Assembly (NCBI GenBank): GCA_013298215.1
Contig: JAAFKE010000002.1
Location: forward strand, 1 to 64,000
Direction: 5' to 3'
Length of the DNA: 64,000 nt
Source of the DNA: Cytophagales bacterium
Lineage (GTDB): Bacteria > Bacteroidota > Bacteroidia > Cytophagales > Spirosomataceae
Shown here: in pieces, positions 35,599-44,428 of the stretch
Numbering within the stretch: position 1 is the stretch's first letter
Layout: each line of letters starts with the position of its first letter
Notes under the pieces: model-generated
Seen by the model: the letters and a program-made list of their open reading frames with translations, nothing else
Database searches by the model: none
Told to the model about the DNA's origin: nothing
Program-made: the position numbers and the translations under genes

Positions 35599-36168
35599 AT
35601 GAAACTGCACCAATACCTTTACATTTTAGTCTTTACAATGGGTGCGATCTCGGCCACGGCCCAAACCGAGCCCGAACAGTCGCCAGTGCGGGTACTGGAA
35701 GAACGCCCCGCCCCGCGCGAGGAAGAGCCGCTGACCTGGCGCGAAAAAATACGTTTCGGCGGCAGCTTTGGCGGCCAGTTTGGCACCTTTGCCAACATCA
35801 ACATATCGCCTTTGGTCGGCTACAACATTACCGACGGCACCACCCTCGGCGGTGGCGTTAGTTACATTTACACCAAGTTTCCGGGGGGGTCTTTTAGTTA
35901 TTTTGGCGGGCGGACATTTGCCATGCGACGCATTTTTCCAAACCTTTTTGCCCAGGCAGAATACGAGTTTCTGAGCGTGCCAACTTCGCGGGTCGGCGAG
36001 CGCAAGTGGGTGGGTTTGCCCATGATCGGCGGCACCTACTCACAGCCCATCAGCGGGCGTTTCGCGCTCAATTTTACGGCGCTCTACAACCTCAATTACA
36101 CGGGCAACCCAAACGCCAATTTTTTACCCTACAACAGCCCCTGGGTAATCCGGGTCAGCTTTTTCTGA
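35599..36168 (+). CDS. Exported outer-membrane beta-barrel-like protein
   Basis: 189 aa with a signal peptide (KLHQYLYILVFTMGAISATA). A charged Pro/Glu-rich segment (EERPAPREEEPLTWREK) is followed by amphipathic strands rich in Gly and aromatics (FGGSFGGQFGTFANINISPL, YNITDGTTLGGGVSYIY) and a C-terminal strand ending in Phe (SPWVIRVSFF), as outer-membrane barrels do. Function unknown. Divergent from nadC and convergent with the next gene, 4 bp away. Confidence 0.72.
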   Translation: MKLHQYLYILVFTMGAISATAQTEPEQSPVRVLEERPAPREEEPLTWREKIRFGGSFGGQFGTFANINISPLVGYNITDGTTLGGGVSYIYTKFPGGSFSYFGGRTFAMRRIFPNLFAQAEYEFLSVPTSRVGERKWVGLPMIGGTYSQPISGRFALNFTALYNLNYTGNPNANFLPYNSPWVIRVSFF

Positions 36169-36172
36169 TGCC

Positions 36173-37141
36173 TCATCTATACCCAAAAAATTTATTGAGC
36201 GTGTGCCCAACCCAAAAGTTAAATTTCGTCCGTTTCGATTCTTTGATGTAAGAACAGCGAAATTGCTTGAAAAAAGCCTGACCGTTTTGCGCCATCGTGT
36301 GGCGGTATTGGGCAAATAAGGGCTGTATGTCGGGGCGGTCGGAGAGCTGAAAGCGGTCTTGGTGCACCGATAGCACCTCGGGCGCATTGATGTTGTAGCC
36401 GCTGAAATGAAAAAACTGGAGTTCGTACTGGTCATTGACCCAGTACGAGCCACCGCGCTTGTTGATACTCCGTTCGTGCAGGTTCCAGTAGGCCACGTTG
36501 TAGCCCAGGTGCTTTTCGACGCGTACTTTTTCAAAAAAAACGGGGGCCAAATTAACCCACAACTGATCGACAAACATTCCATTTTTGAAGTCCATCTTGC
36601 ATTTGGTGCGGAGGCGCTCGGCCCACCATTCCAAAAATCGCGTTGTTTCGGTGGTGCGGTGCATGGCCACAAACCCCAAATTATAAATACCGCTGTTGCA
36701 GTGGTCTTCTTCGTTGAGGCGTTTTTCGTCGTTGTAGGGCGAGCAAATATGGGGCGTAATGACCACATTGTTGTCCTCCAAATTTTGTAGCAGGTGCGTT
36801 AGCGGCTGGTAAACAATGATGTCTGGGTCTAAATATATGACGTTCTGCGCCTCGGGATACGCCCCGAAAAAATACAGCGCAAAGTAGGGTTTCACCGCCG
36901 TATTGAGCTCAGTGATGTTGTAGCGGTGGCACATTCCCGCAAAATCGTCGATGCCGATGTCTTCTACCAAAACAATTTCGGGGTTGCCGTACTGGGCAAG
37001 GTCAATTGGTGGCTTATCAACAAACTTGTCCATGAGGCCAATCACAAACTTAAAATCTGGGTTGGTTTTCTGGATCGACTGCCCAAGGGTGAAGGCCTGG
37101 GCCAAATAATTGATCGAACAAATGGTGTAAATGAGGTTCAT
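36173..37141 (-). CDS. GT8-like glycosyltransferase
   Basis: 322 aa from ATG 37141 (MNLIYTICSINYLAQAFTLG). GT-A fold: N-terminal sugar-nucleotide region and a DxD-type metal motif in VIYLDPDIIVYQPL; downstream are CNSGIYNLGFVAMHR and FVDQLWVNLAPVFF, features shared with family 8-type transferases. Substrate unknown. The ORF could be extended into the acyl-CoA dehydrogenase gene, but the GT fold starts here. Confidence 0.8.
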   Translation of the reverse strand: MNLIYTICSINYLAQAFTLGQSIQKTNPDFKFVIGLMDKFVDKPPIDLAQYGNPEIVLVEDIGIDDFAGMCHRYNITELNTAVKPYFALYFFGAYPEAQNVIYLDPDIIVYQPLTHLLQNLEDNNVVITPHICSPYNDEKRLNEEDHCNSGIYNLGFVAMHRTTETTRFLEWWAERLRTKCKMDFKNGMFVDQLWVNLAPVFFEKVRVEKHLGYNVAYWNLHERSINKRGGSYWVNDQYELQFFHFSGYNINAPEVLSVHQDRFQLSDRPDIQPLFAQYRHTMAQNGQAFFKQFRCSYIKESKRTKFNFWVGHTLNKFFGYR

Positions 37142-37163
37142 ATTGGCATTTTGGCTGTTTTTT

Positions 37164-38336
37164 TCAGTAAACAGCCTTGTATTGTACTGCATCAATGACT
37201 ATTTTAGAAATAATTTCGCGCATGATTTCCGACGTTCCGCCCGCCAGCGTTCCCACGCGCACGTCGCGGTAGGCGCGGCAAATGGGGTAGTCTTCGATGT
37301 AGCCGTAGCCGCCGAAAAACTGCAAGCACACATCCACCACCCGTTTTTGAAGTTCGGCGGTAAACAGTTTGGCCATCGAACATTCTTTGACCACCACTTG
37401 ACCAGCCACAAATTTCCAGCAGGTGCTGTACACAAACTCGCGGGCCACGTCCACCTCGGTGGCAATGTCGGCCATTTTGTGCCTAATGGCTTGGTACTTA
37501 GCAATTGGCCGGCCAAAGGCTTGGCGTTCGTGGAGGTAGCGCACGGTCTCGTCTATGGCCCACTGCGCACCCGAAACCGCCATTACGCCCGCCACGAGGC
37601 GTTCGAGTTGCAGGCTTTCCATGAGGTAATAAAAGCCCGCGTTTTCCATTCCGATCAGGTTGCCGACGGGAACGCGCACGTCATCGAATTTTATTTCGGC
37701 GGTGTCGGAGCTATGCCACCCCATTTTGTTGAGCTTGGTGCGGCTCACGCCCGGGCTGTCGAGATCGACCACAATCAGGCTGATGCCGTTTGCGCCAGCT
37801 TCGGGCTTGGTTTTGGCGGTTAGGGTTATAAAATCTCCGTAAGTACCATTAGAAATAAAGGTTTTGGAGCCGTTTATGATGTACTCATCGCCGTGGCGCG
37901 TGGCCGTGGTTCTGATGGCCGACACGTCCGAACCCGCATCTGGCTCGCTTATTCCCAGCGAGGCCACCTTGTTGCCCGCAATGGCGGGTATCAAATATTG
38001 CTCTTTGAGGGCGGGGCTGCCTATTTTCATGATGTGGTTTATGGCCATGAACTGGTGCACGCTCACAGCGGTGGCGTAGCCGCCCATGCCGCACCTGGCC
38101 AGTTCTTCTAAAAACACCACCGAAAACCAAAAATCGGCCTCCGAGCCACCGTATTCTTGGGGCATCATGAGCCCCAAAAAACCCTGCGCCCCCAATTTCT
38201 GAAAGGCATCGATGGGAATGCGCCGCTCGGTTTCCCATTTTTCGGTATTCGGGATCACTTCCCGCTCAATAAACTGCCTGACCGACTGCCTAAAAAGCAA
38301 ATGGTCGGCGTTGAAATACTGCGATTCGTTCGTCAT
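37164..38336 (-). CDS. Acyl-CoA dehydrogenase
   Basis: 390 aa from ATG 38336 (MTNESQYFNADHLLFRQSVR); an ATG at 38369, two bases after the upstream stop, would give 401 aa and cannot be excluded. It oxidises acyl-CoA to enoyl-CoA with FAD, passing electrons to ETF. Signatures: LGISEPDAGSDVSAI, the KTFISNGTYGDF strand, a C-terminal RDVRVGTLAGGTSEIMREII and the QFFGGYGYIEDYPICRAYRD block. A Glu catalytic base is probably in this last block or a nearby helix; not fixed. It follows the GNAT gene closely. Confidence 0.93.
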   Translation of the reverse strand: MTNESQYFNADHLLFRQSVRQFIEREVIPNTEKWETERRIPIDAFQKLGAQGFLGLMMPQEYGGSEADFWFSVVFLEELARCGMGGYATAVSVHQFMAINHIMKIGSPALKEQYLIPAIAGNKVASLGISEPDAGSDVSAIRTTATRHGDEYIINGSKTFISNGTYGDFITLTAKTKPEAGANGISLIVVDLDSPGVSRTKLNKMGWHSSDTAEIKFDDVRVPVGNLIGMENAGFYYLMESLQLERLVAGVMAVSGAQWAIDETVRYLHERQAFGRPIAKYQAIRHKMADIATEVDVAREFVYSTCWKFVAGQVVVKECSMAKLFTAELQKRVVDVCLQFFGGYGYIEDYPICRAYRDVRVGTLAGGTSEIMREIISKIVIDAVQYKAVY

Positions 38337-38371
38337 TTTAGATTTTTGAAAGTAGGTATGGGCACTCATGT

Positions 38372-38821
38372 TTAAAAATCTATGTGGCAATTAATCCATT
38401 CGCCGTCGAGGCGCGCACCGTATTGTTCATAAAACGCAATCGACGGTGCGTTCCAGTCGAGTACCTGCCACATTACGCCCGTGCAGTTGGTGGCTCTTGC
38501 CTGCGCCACGGTGGCATCTAAAAGCAGTTTTCCAGCCCCGTGTCCGCGCATGGGCTCGGTCACGATGAGGTCTTCGAGGTACAGGCGGCGGCCTTTCCAG
38601 GTAGAGTATCGGGTATAATAAATGGCTATTCCGACGATTTTTTCCTGGGTTTCGGCCACAATGAGTCCAAAAATCGGGTTTGCCCCAAAACCGTCTTCCA
38701 TCATTTGTTCAACCGTGTTGGTTATTTGTTCGGGGGCGCGCTCGTAGCGGGCCAACTCCTGCACCAGCTCAAAAACCTGTGGTACATCCTGCGGCTGGCC
38801 TTTTCTAATGTTTATTTGCAC
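38372..38821 (-). CDS. GNAT-family N-acetyltransferase
   Basis: 149 aa from a GTG at 38821. It has the GNAT core with the acetyl-CoA loop in PMRGHGAGKLLLDATVAQA and a C-terminal WNAPSIAFYEQYGARLDGEW. The sequence YLEDLIVTEPMRG and the overall layout resemble the diamine/spermidine acetyltransferase group (SSAT-like). Substrate not proven. It is upstream of the acyl-CoA dehydrogenase on the same strand. Confidence 0.87.
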   Translation of the reverse strand: MQINIRKGQPQDVPQVFELVQELARYERAPEQITNTVEQMMEDGFGANPIFGLIVAETQEKIVGIAIYYTRYSTWKGRRLYLEDLIVTEPMRGHGAGKLLLDATVAQARATNCTGVMWQVLDWNAPSIAFYEQYGARLDGEWINCHIDF

Positions 38822-38875
38822 TATATTTAGTTAAATAATGAACGGATAAAATGCTAAGTAAAAAAGGTAAGTAGC

Positions 38876-39901
38876 CTACAAATGCTGCCATCCCTGCGCC
38901 TGGATCGGCACGCGGTTGCCGCCTTTGGTGGCCAGATCAATCTGTTTGGGGTCGGCGTTTATGTAGCCAATCGGCGTAATGTTGGGCAGGTTCTTAATCT
39001 TCTCGTAGTCGGCCTGCTTAATGGTCATCAGCAACTCGTAGTCCTCGCCACCGTTGAGTGCCGCCGTAATGGGGCTGATCTGAAACTCGTCGGCGGCCAA
39101 AAACGTGTGGTCATCAATCGGAATGTTTTCTTCAAAGATGGTTGCACCCACCCCGGACTGCGTGCAGAGGTGCATAATTTCCGAAGCCAGACCGTCAGAC
39201 ACGTCAATCATGGCCGTTGGCACCACGCCCGCCTCGGCCAGGTCGTGCACCACATCGGTGCGCGCCTGGGGCTTCAGCTGCCTCCCCACCACATACGATT
39301 TATCGTCCAATTGGGGCTGCATATTGGGGTTTTCCAGAAACTCCCTTTTTTCTCGCTCCAGCGCCTGCAAACCCAAATAGGCCGCGCCAATATCTCCCGT
39401 AATACACAGAATATCAGCTGCTTGAGCGGTATTTCGGTAAGTAATTTTGTCTTTATGCACCCGCCCGGTGGCTGTTACCGAAATAACCAACCCCGACCGC
39501 GACGTGGACGTATCGCCGCCCACCAGGTCAATGCCGTAAGCATCGCAGGCCGACTGGATTCCCTCGTACAGTGCGTCGATGGCCTCCAAAGATATTCGGT
39601 TGCTCAGGCCCACGCTCACCGTAATCTGCGCCGGAACGCCGTTCATTGCCGCAATGTCGGAGACGTTCACGGCCACGGCCTTGTAGCCCAAATGTTGCAG
39701 GGGTACGTAAGTGAGGTCGAAATGAACCCCCTCTATTAATAAATCCGTCGAAATCAGCTGGTAGTGGTCGCCGCCCGTGTCAATCACTGCCGCGTCGTCG
39801 CCAATTCCGCGCACAGTGCTTGGGTGGGTGGCAGTAAATTTCTCTTTTATTCTGTCAATTAGCCCAAACTCACCGAGCGACGACAGTTCTGTTCTTTTCA
39901 T
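38876..39901 (-). CDS. thiL: Thiamine-monophosphate kinase
   Basis: 341 aa. It phosphorylates thiamine monophosphate to the diphosphate cofactor with ATP. Motifs: ELSSLGEFGLIDRIKEKF, GIGDDAAVIDTG (Mg/ATP-binding aspartates), STDLLIEGVHFDL, VGGDTSTSRSGLVISVTATG and a C-terminal ALNGGEDYELLMTI, all typical of ThiL. ATG at 39901. Confidence 0.95.
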   Translation of the reverse strand: MKRTELSSLGEFGLIDRIKEKFTATHPSTVRGIGDDAAVIDTGGDHYQLISTDLLIEGVHFDLTYVPLQHLGYKAVAVNVSDIAAMNGVPAQITVSVGLSNRISLEAIDALYEGIQSACDAYGIDLVGGDTSTSRSGLVISVTATGRVHKDKITYRNTAQAADILCITGDIGAAYLGLQALEREKREFLENPNMQPQLDDKSYVVGRQLKPQARTDVVHDLAEAGVVPTAMIDVSDGLASEIMHLCTQSGVGATIFEENIPIDDHTFLAADEFQISPITAALNGGEDYELLMTIKQADYEKIKNLPNITPIGYINADPKQIDLATKGGNRVPIQAQGWQHL

Positions 39902-39928
39902 GTATCTGGTTGGTTAGTTTAGCAACAA

Positions 39929-39960
39929 AGAAAAAAAGCCGCTTCAATTCGAAACGGCTT
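39929..39960 (-). terminator. Intrinsic terminator for the lipoprotein gene
   Basis: Read on the minus strand: AAGCCGTTTC, short loop, GAAGCGGCTT with one mismatch, then seven T. It sits between the stop of the gene at 40017 and the thiL start, so it separates the two transcripts. Confidence 0.75.
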
Positions 39961-40016
39961 CGGATGCTAAAAGGTTTCTTGGCACGCAATCGGCGGTGCT
40001 TTTTGGGCAATACTAC

Positions 40017-40466
40017 CTACGGGTTGCTCAACGTGTATTTATTGACGGTGCCGCCCGTTTTCTGGTTGCCAGTGGTGCGGGTTATGATAAACTCAGTTTC
40101 AGTGGGCGTGGGCGAGATCGTAAACTCGATTGTCCCCGTTGTTCCAGTTGGCACGGGCGTTAGATTTTTGAGCACCAGGCGCGTGTCGCCCTGCAGCTCC
40201 CACTGGCCCGAAAACGACGTATTGTCCCAGTCGCGGTACGAAACGGTGGTGGCATTGGTCAGATCTAAACGGAAGTTGGTGTAGCCCGCCCGCACGTTGT
40301 TGGCCGCTCCCTTGGTGAACACAACCGCCGAGCCCTCCTCTACTTTCTGGGCCGACCAAACTTTGGCTATCAGTTCAGAAACTGGTTTTACCTTTGTTTT
40401 GCAACCCGAGCAGTTGGCCATGCAAATAAAAGACAGGGCGATGAGTATGTAGTTTAGCTTTTTCAT
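40017..40466 (-). CDS. Hypothetical lipoprotein
   Basis: 149 aa. A signal peptide (KKLNYILIALSFICMANCSG) has a possible lipobox before Cys19 or Cys22 (MANCSGC). The mature part is small and beta-rich, with YTNFRLDLTNATTVSYRDWD and FSGQWELQGDTRLVLKNLTP, in the style of lipocalin-like Bacteroidota lipoproteins. Function unknown. It has its own promoter and terminator. Confidence 0.75.
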   Translation of the reverse strand: MKKLNYILIALSFICMANCSGCKTKVKPVSELIAKVWSAQKVEEGSAVVFTKGAANNVRAGYTNFRLDLTNATTVSYRDWDNTSFSGQWELQGDTRLVLKNLTPVPTGTTGTIEFTISPTPTETEFIITRTTGNQKTGGTVNKYTLSNP

Positions 40467-40500
40467 GCTTAAAATATTGTTTTCTTCTTATTGATTAGGT

Positions 40501-40508
40501 CAAAAATA
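40501..40508 (-). promoter_or_regulatory. Candidate -7 promoter box for the lipoprotein gene
   Basis: Minus strand TATTTTTG, an exact TAnnTTTG, 34 bp before the ATG at 40466. No good -33 element at the expected distance. Confidence 0.5.
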
Positions 40509-40581
40509 TGAAAATGATTCCAGTGTATTTGATTACGAGACAAAAAAATTATTATTGCATTCAAAATTATATTTAATTACT

Positions 40582-40815
40582 TTGAAAACCTACACCCGCG
40601 CCCAATTAGCACTGCGAAATGGGCAAGACCGCGACGAAATATGGTGCGCCTACCGAGGCGTTATCTACGACGTAACGGCCTCTCGGCTGTGGCGAAACGG
40701 CAAGCACTACGAGCACTGGGCTGGCCAAGACCTCACCGCCGAACTCTCCGACGCACCCCACACGGCGGCGGTGTTCGAGAAATTTACGACCGTTGGCCTA
40801 CTTATTGACCCTTAA
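40582..40815 (+). CDS. Small cytochrome b5-like heme-binding protein
   Basis: 77 aa from a TTG at 40582 (then KTYTRAQLALRNGQ); another TTG at 40555 adds nine residues. Sequence EIWCAYRGVIYDVTASRLWR, HYEHWAGQDLTAELSDAPH and EKFTTVGLL fits the bacterial cytochrome b5-type family (Cyt-b5 PF00173-like), with His in HYEHWAG and in DAPHTA as probable heme ligands. Electron-transfer partner unknown. It is convergent with the lut operon. Confidence 0.75.
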   Translation: MKTYTRAQLALRNGQDRDEIWCAYRGVIYDVTASRLWRNGKHYEHWAGQDLTAELSDAPHTAAVFEKFTTVGLLIDP

Positions 40816-40832
40816 ATACCCGAACGGTCACT

Positions 40833-41432
40833 TCAAACAACAAAAACGGTGAGGCCGCGCGCGCCGTGGGCTCCAATAACGAGCGACTGCTCGATGTCGG
40901 CGGTTTTAGACGGCCCCGATATGAAAACACCGTAGGTTTGGTTTTGTTTTGGAATTAGCTGGTAGGCTTCGTGCATATTGCGCACAAAACTTTCTTTTTT
41001 TACCACCAGCACCAAATATTGCGTAATAAAGGGCACCGCACGGTGCGGCATCTGCGCCTCGGGCAGCCAAATGGCTGCGTTTTCGGCCACGGCAATCTCC
41101 CCATACAAAACGGCCAAGTCGATGCCTTCGAGGACGCTGGTATCGGTTTCGGGGGTTATGGTCTGGGTTTCCATGCCCAAACTAAGGCTCGACACTACGC
41201 TTTTGGCCGCGGGAAACAGTCGTTTCAGCTCCCGAACCAACCACGCGTTTGGGTTTGTCTCCCCAGCGGGTAGCTCATAAAAACTACCGCCAACGAAGCG
41301 CAGCACCTCTCCAAATTTTTCTACTGCGTTGATCTTGCCTTCGTTTTCATTAAAAAATGGAACAATGGGCGAGGGCAGTTCTGGGGGCTTGTTGGCACGA
41401 ATTTGACCAAGTATTTTTTGGCGGCTCAACAT
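40833..41432 (-). CDS. lutC: Lactate utilization protein C (LUD domain)
   Basis: 199 aa, LUD domain. It begins MLSRQKILGQIRANKPPELP and ends SLVIGAHGARGLTVFVV, with FISGPSKTADIEQSLVIG near the C-terminus, the typical LutC end. With LutA and LutB it oxidises L-lactate to pyruvate. It begins one base after lutB ends. Confidence 0.93.
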   Translation of the reverse strand: MLSRQKILGQIRANKPPELPSPIVPFFNENEGKINAVEKFGEVLRFVGGSFYELPAGETNPNAWLVRELKRLFPAAKSVVSSLSLGMETQTITPETDTSVLEGIDLAVLYGEIAVAENAAIWLPEAQMPHRAVPFITQYLVLVVKKESFVRNMHEAYQLIPKQNQTYGVFISGPSKTADIEQSLVIGAHGARGLTVFVV

Positions 41433-41433
41433 A

Positions 41434-42798
41434 TCATTTTCTGTTTTTACCGTACCATTCTTTAAAACTTTCGGCTGGCGGCTGGGGGAGCTCGCGGGCT
41501 TTTGCCCAGGGGTTTAGGGCGGCGGCGTGGCTGAGGGCGTGGGGCGTAATTTGCAACATTCTGCGGGCCACTTTACCGATGCGCCCATAAATTTGGGGGC
41601 GTTCTAAAACCCTACCTAATACGTTCATGGCCAAGCGTTTGCTGGCAGAATAGTCGCCCGATTTACTCACAATTTGCCGCCACTTGTAGAGCTGCACGTG
41701 AATGTCGATTTTAACTGGGCAAACATCCGAACATGACCCGCAGAGCGTGCTGGCAAAGGGCAAACTGCTGTGTTTTTTGAGGTCGATGTTGGGCGACAAA
41801 ATGGCTCCGATTGGCCCGGGCACGGTGGCATCGTAGCTGTGGCCGCCGCTGCGGCGGTATACGGGGCAGGTGTTCATGCAGGCTCCGCACCGAATACATT
41901 TGAGCGATGCCCTAAAATCGGGTCGGCCAAGTTGCGCCGTGCGGCCATTATCCACAATAACTACGTGCATTTGCGTACCCTGGCGCGGCTTGGTAAAGTG
42001 CGACGTGTAGCTGGTAATCGGCTGGCCGATGGCACTCCGCGCCAGCAACCGCGTGAACACGGCCAAGTGCTCGAGCGTCGGGATCACTTTTTCGATTCCC
42101 ATACTGGCAATGTGCACGTTGGCCAGGTCTATGCCCAGGTCGGCGTTGCCTTCGTTGGTACAAACCACAATGCCACCCGTCTCGGCCACGGCGAAGTTCA
42201 CGCCTGAGAGCGCAACTTTGGCGGCCATAAATTTTTGGCGCAGGTGCTGGCGGGCAGCTTCGGTCAGCTGCTGGGGGTCGCTCATGCCCTTGGCCGTGCC
42301 GAGGTGTTTGTGAAAAACCTCCCCGATCTCCTCTTTTTTTAGGTGAATAGCCGGCATCACAATGTGGCTCGGCGGCTGGTCTAAGAACTGAATGATGCGC
42401 TCGCCCAGGTCAGTATCGACCACCTCTACTCCGTTTTTTTCCAAAAAAGGGTTTAGGTGGCATTCTTCGGTGAGCATCGATTTGCTCTTGACGAGGCAAC
42501 TCTCGCCCGATTTTTTAATAATATCGAGTACAATTTGGTTGTGTTCGTGGGCATCTGCCGCCCAGTGAACCACCACGCCGTTGGCTTGGGCGTTGGCCTC
42601 AAATTGCTCTAAATAATAGTCCAACTTGCTCAGTGTGTGGTCTTTAATTTGCGAACCCAGCTCGCGTAGCTCTTGAAACTCTTCGACCTGAAACACCGCG
42701 CGGTCGCGCTTTTGGCGCACAAACCACAGCGATTCGTCGTGCCAGGTAGTTTTGTCAAAATCGGTATTAAACTTTTCGGCTAAATCAGAATGTGACAT
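41434..42798 (-). CDS. lutB: Lactate utilization iron-sulfur protein B
   Basis: 454 aa from ATG 42798 (MSHSDLAEKFNTDFDKT). An N-terminal LUD-type domain is followed by two ferredoxin-like 4Fe-4S motifs, CIRCGACMNTCPVYRRSGGH and CGSCSDVCPVKIDIHVQLYK, and a C-terminal extension. It transfers electrons in the LutABC lactate dehydrogenase complex. lutA is 8 bp upstream. Confidence 0.95.
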   Translation of the reverse strand: MSHSDLAEKFNTDFDKTTWHDESLWFVRQKRDRAVFQVEEFQELRELGSQIKDHTLSKLDYYLEQFEANAQANGVVVHWAADAHEHNQIVLDIIKKSGESCLVKSKSMLTEECHLNPFLEKNGVEVVDTDLGERIIQFLDQPPSHIVMPAIHLKKEEIGEVFHKHLGTAKGMSDPQQLTEAARQHLRQKFMAAKVALSGVNFAVAETGGIVVCTNEGNADLGIDLANVHIASMGIEKVIPTLEHLAVFTRLLARSAIGQPITSYTSHFTKPRQGTQMHVVIVDNGRTAQLGRPDFRASLKCIRCGACMNTCPVYRRSGGHSYDATVPGPIGAILSPNIDLKKHSSLPFASTLCGSCSDVCPVKIDIHVQLYKWRQIVSKSGDYSASKRLAMNVLGRVLERPQIYGRIGKVARRMLQITPHALSHAAALNPWAKARELPQPPAESFKEWYGKNRK

Positions 42799-42806
42799 GG
42801 GCGTGA

Positions 42807-43577
42807 TTAACAGAGCGTTTTTGGTATTGTAGTGGTACTTTGCAACGTTTGGTTGAGGATTTCGGCCACGTGCATTACTTTGATCGGCCAACGTTGCCGC
42901 CGAATGATGCCCTCCATGTGCATGAGGCACGACACGTCGCCGCCCGTCAGAATCTCCGTTCCGTTGCGGAGGTGGTCGCCCAGGCGGTCAATTCCCATCC
43001 GCGCCGAAACGGCCTCTTCCGTCACGCAGAACGAACCCCCAAAGCCGCAGCACTCGTCGTTTCGGGTGAGGTTGGTGAGCGTCAAACCCCCGATGGTGCT
43101 AAGTATTTGGCTCACTTGGCCACCGCGCTCGGGCGTAATCTCCGACGCATTGGCCAAGTGCAACCCGCGCTGGCCGTGGCAACTCAGGTGCAAACCTACC
43201 TGGTGGGCAAACGTGCCGCCAATGTGCGTTACCTTCAAGACATCGGTTATAAACTGAATCAGTTCAAAGGTATTTTCGCGTACTTTTCTAACTGCTGGGG
43301 TCTGCTCAATGATGTCGAAATGTTTTTTTACGTGGTACGCGCAACTCCCCGACGGCGTAACGATGTGGTCATAATCGGCAAAAGTCCGCACAAATTGGTG
43401 GTACGTCCCCACCGAATCTTGCTCACAACCGCTGTTGGCCATGGGCTGTCCGCAGCAGGTTTGCCCCAGCGGGAACTCCACCTCGCAGCCCAGTTTCTCC
43501 AACAGCTGGAGCGTTGCAATGCCCACCTGCGGATAAAATTGATCTACGTAACACGGAACAAACAGGGCTATTTTCAT
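42807..43577 (-). CDS. lutA: Lactate utilization Fe-S oxidoreductase subunit A
   Basis: 256 aa with two CCG domains: GQTCCGQPMANSGCEQDS in the first and LTRNDECCGFGGSFCVTEEA in the second, which bind an iron-sulfur cluster. First gene of the lutABC operon. The family also includes heterodisulfide reductase-like subunits, but adjacency to lutB and lutC fixes the role. Confidence 0.94.
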   Translation of the reverse strand: MKIALFVPCYVDQFYPQVGIATLQLLEKLGCEVEFPLGQTCCGQPMANSGCEQDSVGTYHQFVRTFADYDHIVTPSGSCAYHVKKHFDIIEQTPAVRKVRENTFELIQFITDVLKVTHIGGTFAHQVGLHLSCHGQRGLHLANASEITPERGGQVSQILSTIGGLTLTNLTRNDECCGFGGSFCVTEEAVSARMGIDRLGDHLRNGTEILTGGDVSCLMHMEGIIRRQRWPIKVMHVAEILNQTLQSTTTIPKTLC

Positions 43578-43640
43578 GAGTGACCTCTATCTTGGTACAA
43601 TCTTGTACTGAACACTAACAAAAAAAGAGCGGTTTTCTAC

Positions 43641-44417
43641 TTATTTCAGTCGGTATTTTACCAAGACGGGCTGGTGGTCAGACGTACCAACTTCGTCGAG
43701 GACTTGGTGCGATACGCACTCCAACGCGGTTTTTTTTTGATTGAGAACATAGTCAAATCGCGCATCGAGGTCAATAAAACTCGCCTGGTCGCTCTGCCGT
43801 CCTGCGTCTTCAAAAACAGTCAGTAGGTCTAAAAGGTGCGGGTCGGTCGGGTCGGCGTTCAAACTTCCTGCCAACACCACTGACTGCACGCTATTTTCAA
43901 AAAATTTCTGCAACACGCCCAACTGCATGGCCCGGGCCAAGCTCGATTGCTGGTCTAAGTTGGTGCTACAAAAACGCAGGAACTGCAAATTAGGAAGCTC
44001 GACCAGCGCACAGCCCAGGGCGCGATCTTCGGCGTTGTTGGGGTTGGGCAACTGCAATTTTTGAACTGCCTCAACGGGCAAGCGGCTCAAAATGCCCACG
44101 CCCGACGAGCCTCCCGTCTTGAAATTATTGGCACTAAAAAAACGGTCTTCGTAGCCCGTAAGCAAGGCCAAAATATGCAACTGGTTTAGCCTGCCCGACC
44201 GCACCGCGCCGCTGTCGATCTCTTGAAAGGCCACCAAGTCGGGTTTGTACGCTTTAATGATTTCGACCACCCGCAGTAGGTTGGTTTGGCCGTTGTTTTT
44301 CACACCGTGCCGAATATTATAACTTAAAACACTGATTTCCAGCGAGTCTCTATTTTGTCCCAACGCTGAGACCGAGACCAAAGTCGAACAAAAAATCAAT
44401 AATCGAAGCAATGACAT
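43641..44417 (-). CDS. Exported endonuclease/exonuclease/phosphatase-fold protein
   Basis: 258 aa. Signal peptide SLLRLLIFCSTLVSVSALGQ. EEP-fold motifs: SVLSYNIRHGVKNN, DLVAFQEIDSGA (metal-binding Glu), VVLAGSLNADPTDPHL and the C-terminal DEVGTSDHQPVLVKYRLK with the SDH motif. In these enzymes the middle motif is usually GDFN, so the Ser-Leu-Asn here (GSLNAD) changes a residue normally Asp, which might reduce activity. It could be a nuclease or phosphodiesterase. It is 11 bp downstream of the M43 protease. Confidence 0.85.
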   Translation of the reverse strand: MSLLRLLIFCSTLVSVSALGQNRDSLEISVLSYNIRHGVKNNGQTNLLRVVEIIKAYKPDLVAFQEIDSGAVRSGRLNQLHILALLTGYEDRFFSANNFKTGGSSGVGILSRLPVEAVQKLQLPNPNNAEDRALGCALVELPNLQFLRFCSTNLDQQSSLARAMQLGVLQKFFENSVQSVVLAGSLNADPTDPHLLDLLTVFEDAGRQSDQASFIDLDARFDYVLNQKKTALECVSHQVLDEVGTSDHQPVLVKYRLK

Positions 44418-44428
44418 CTATTGAGTTA

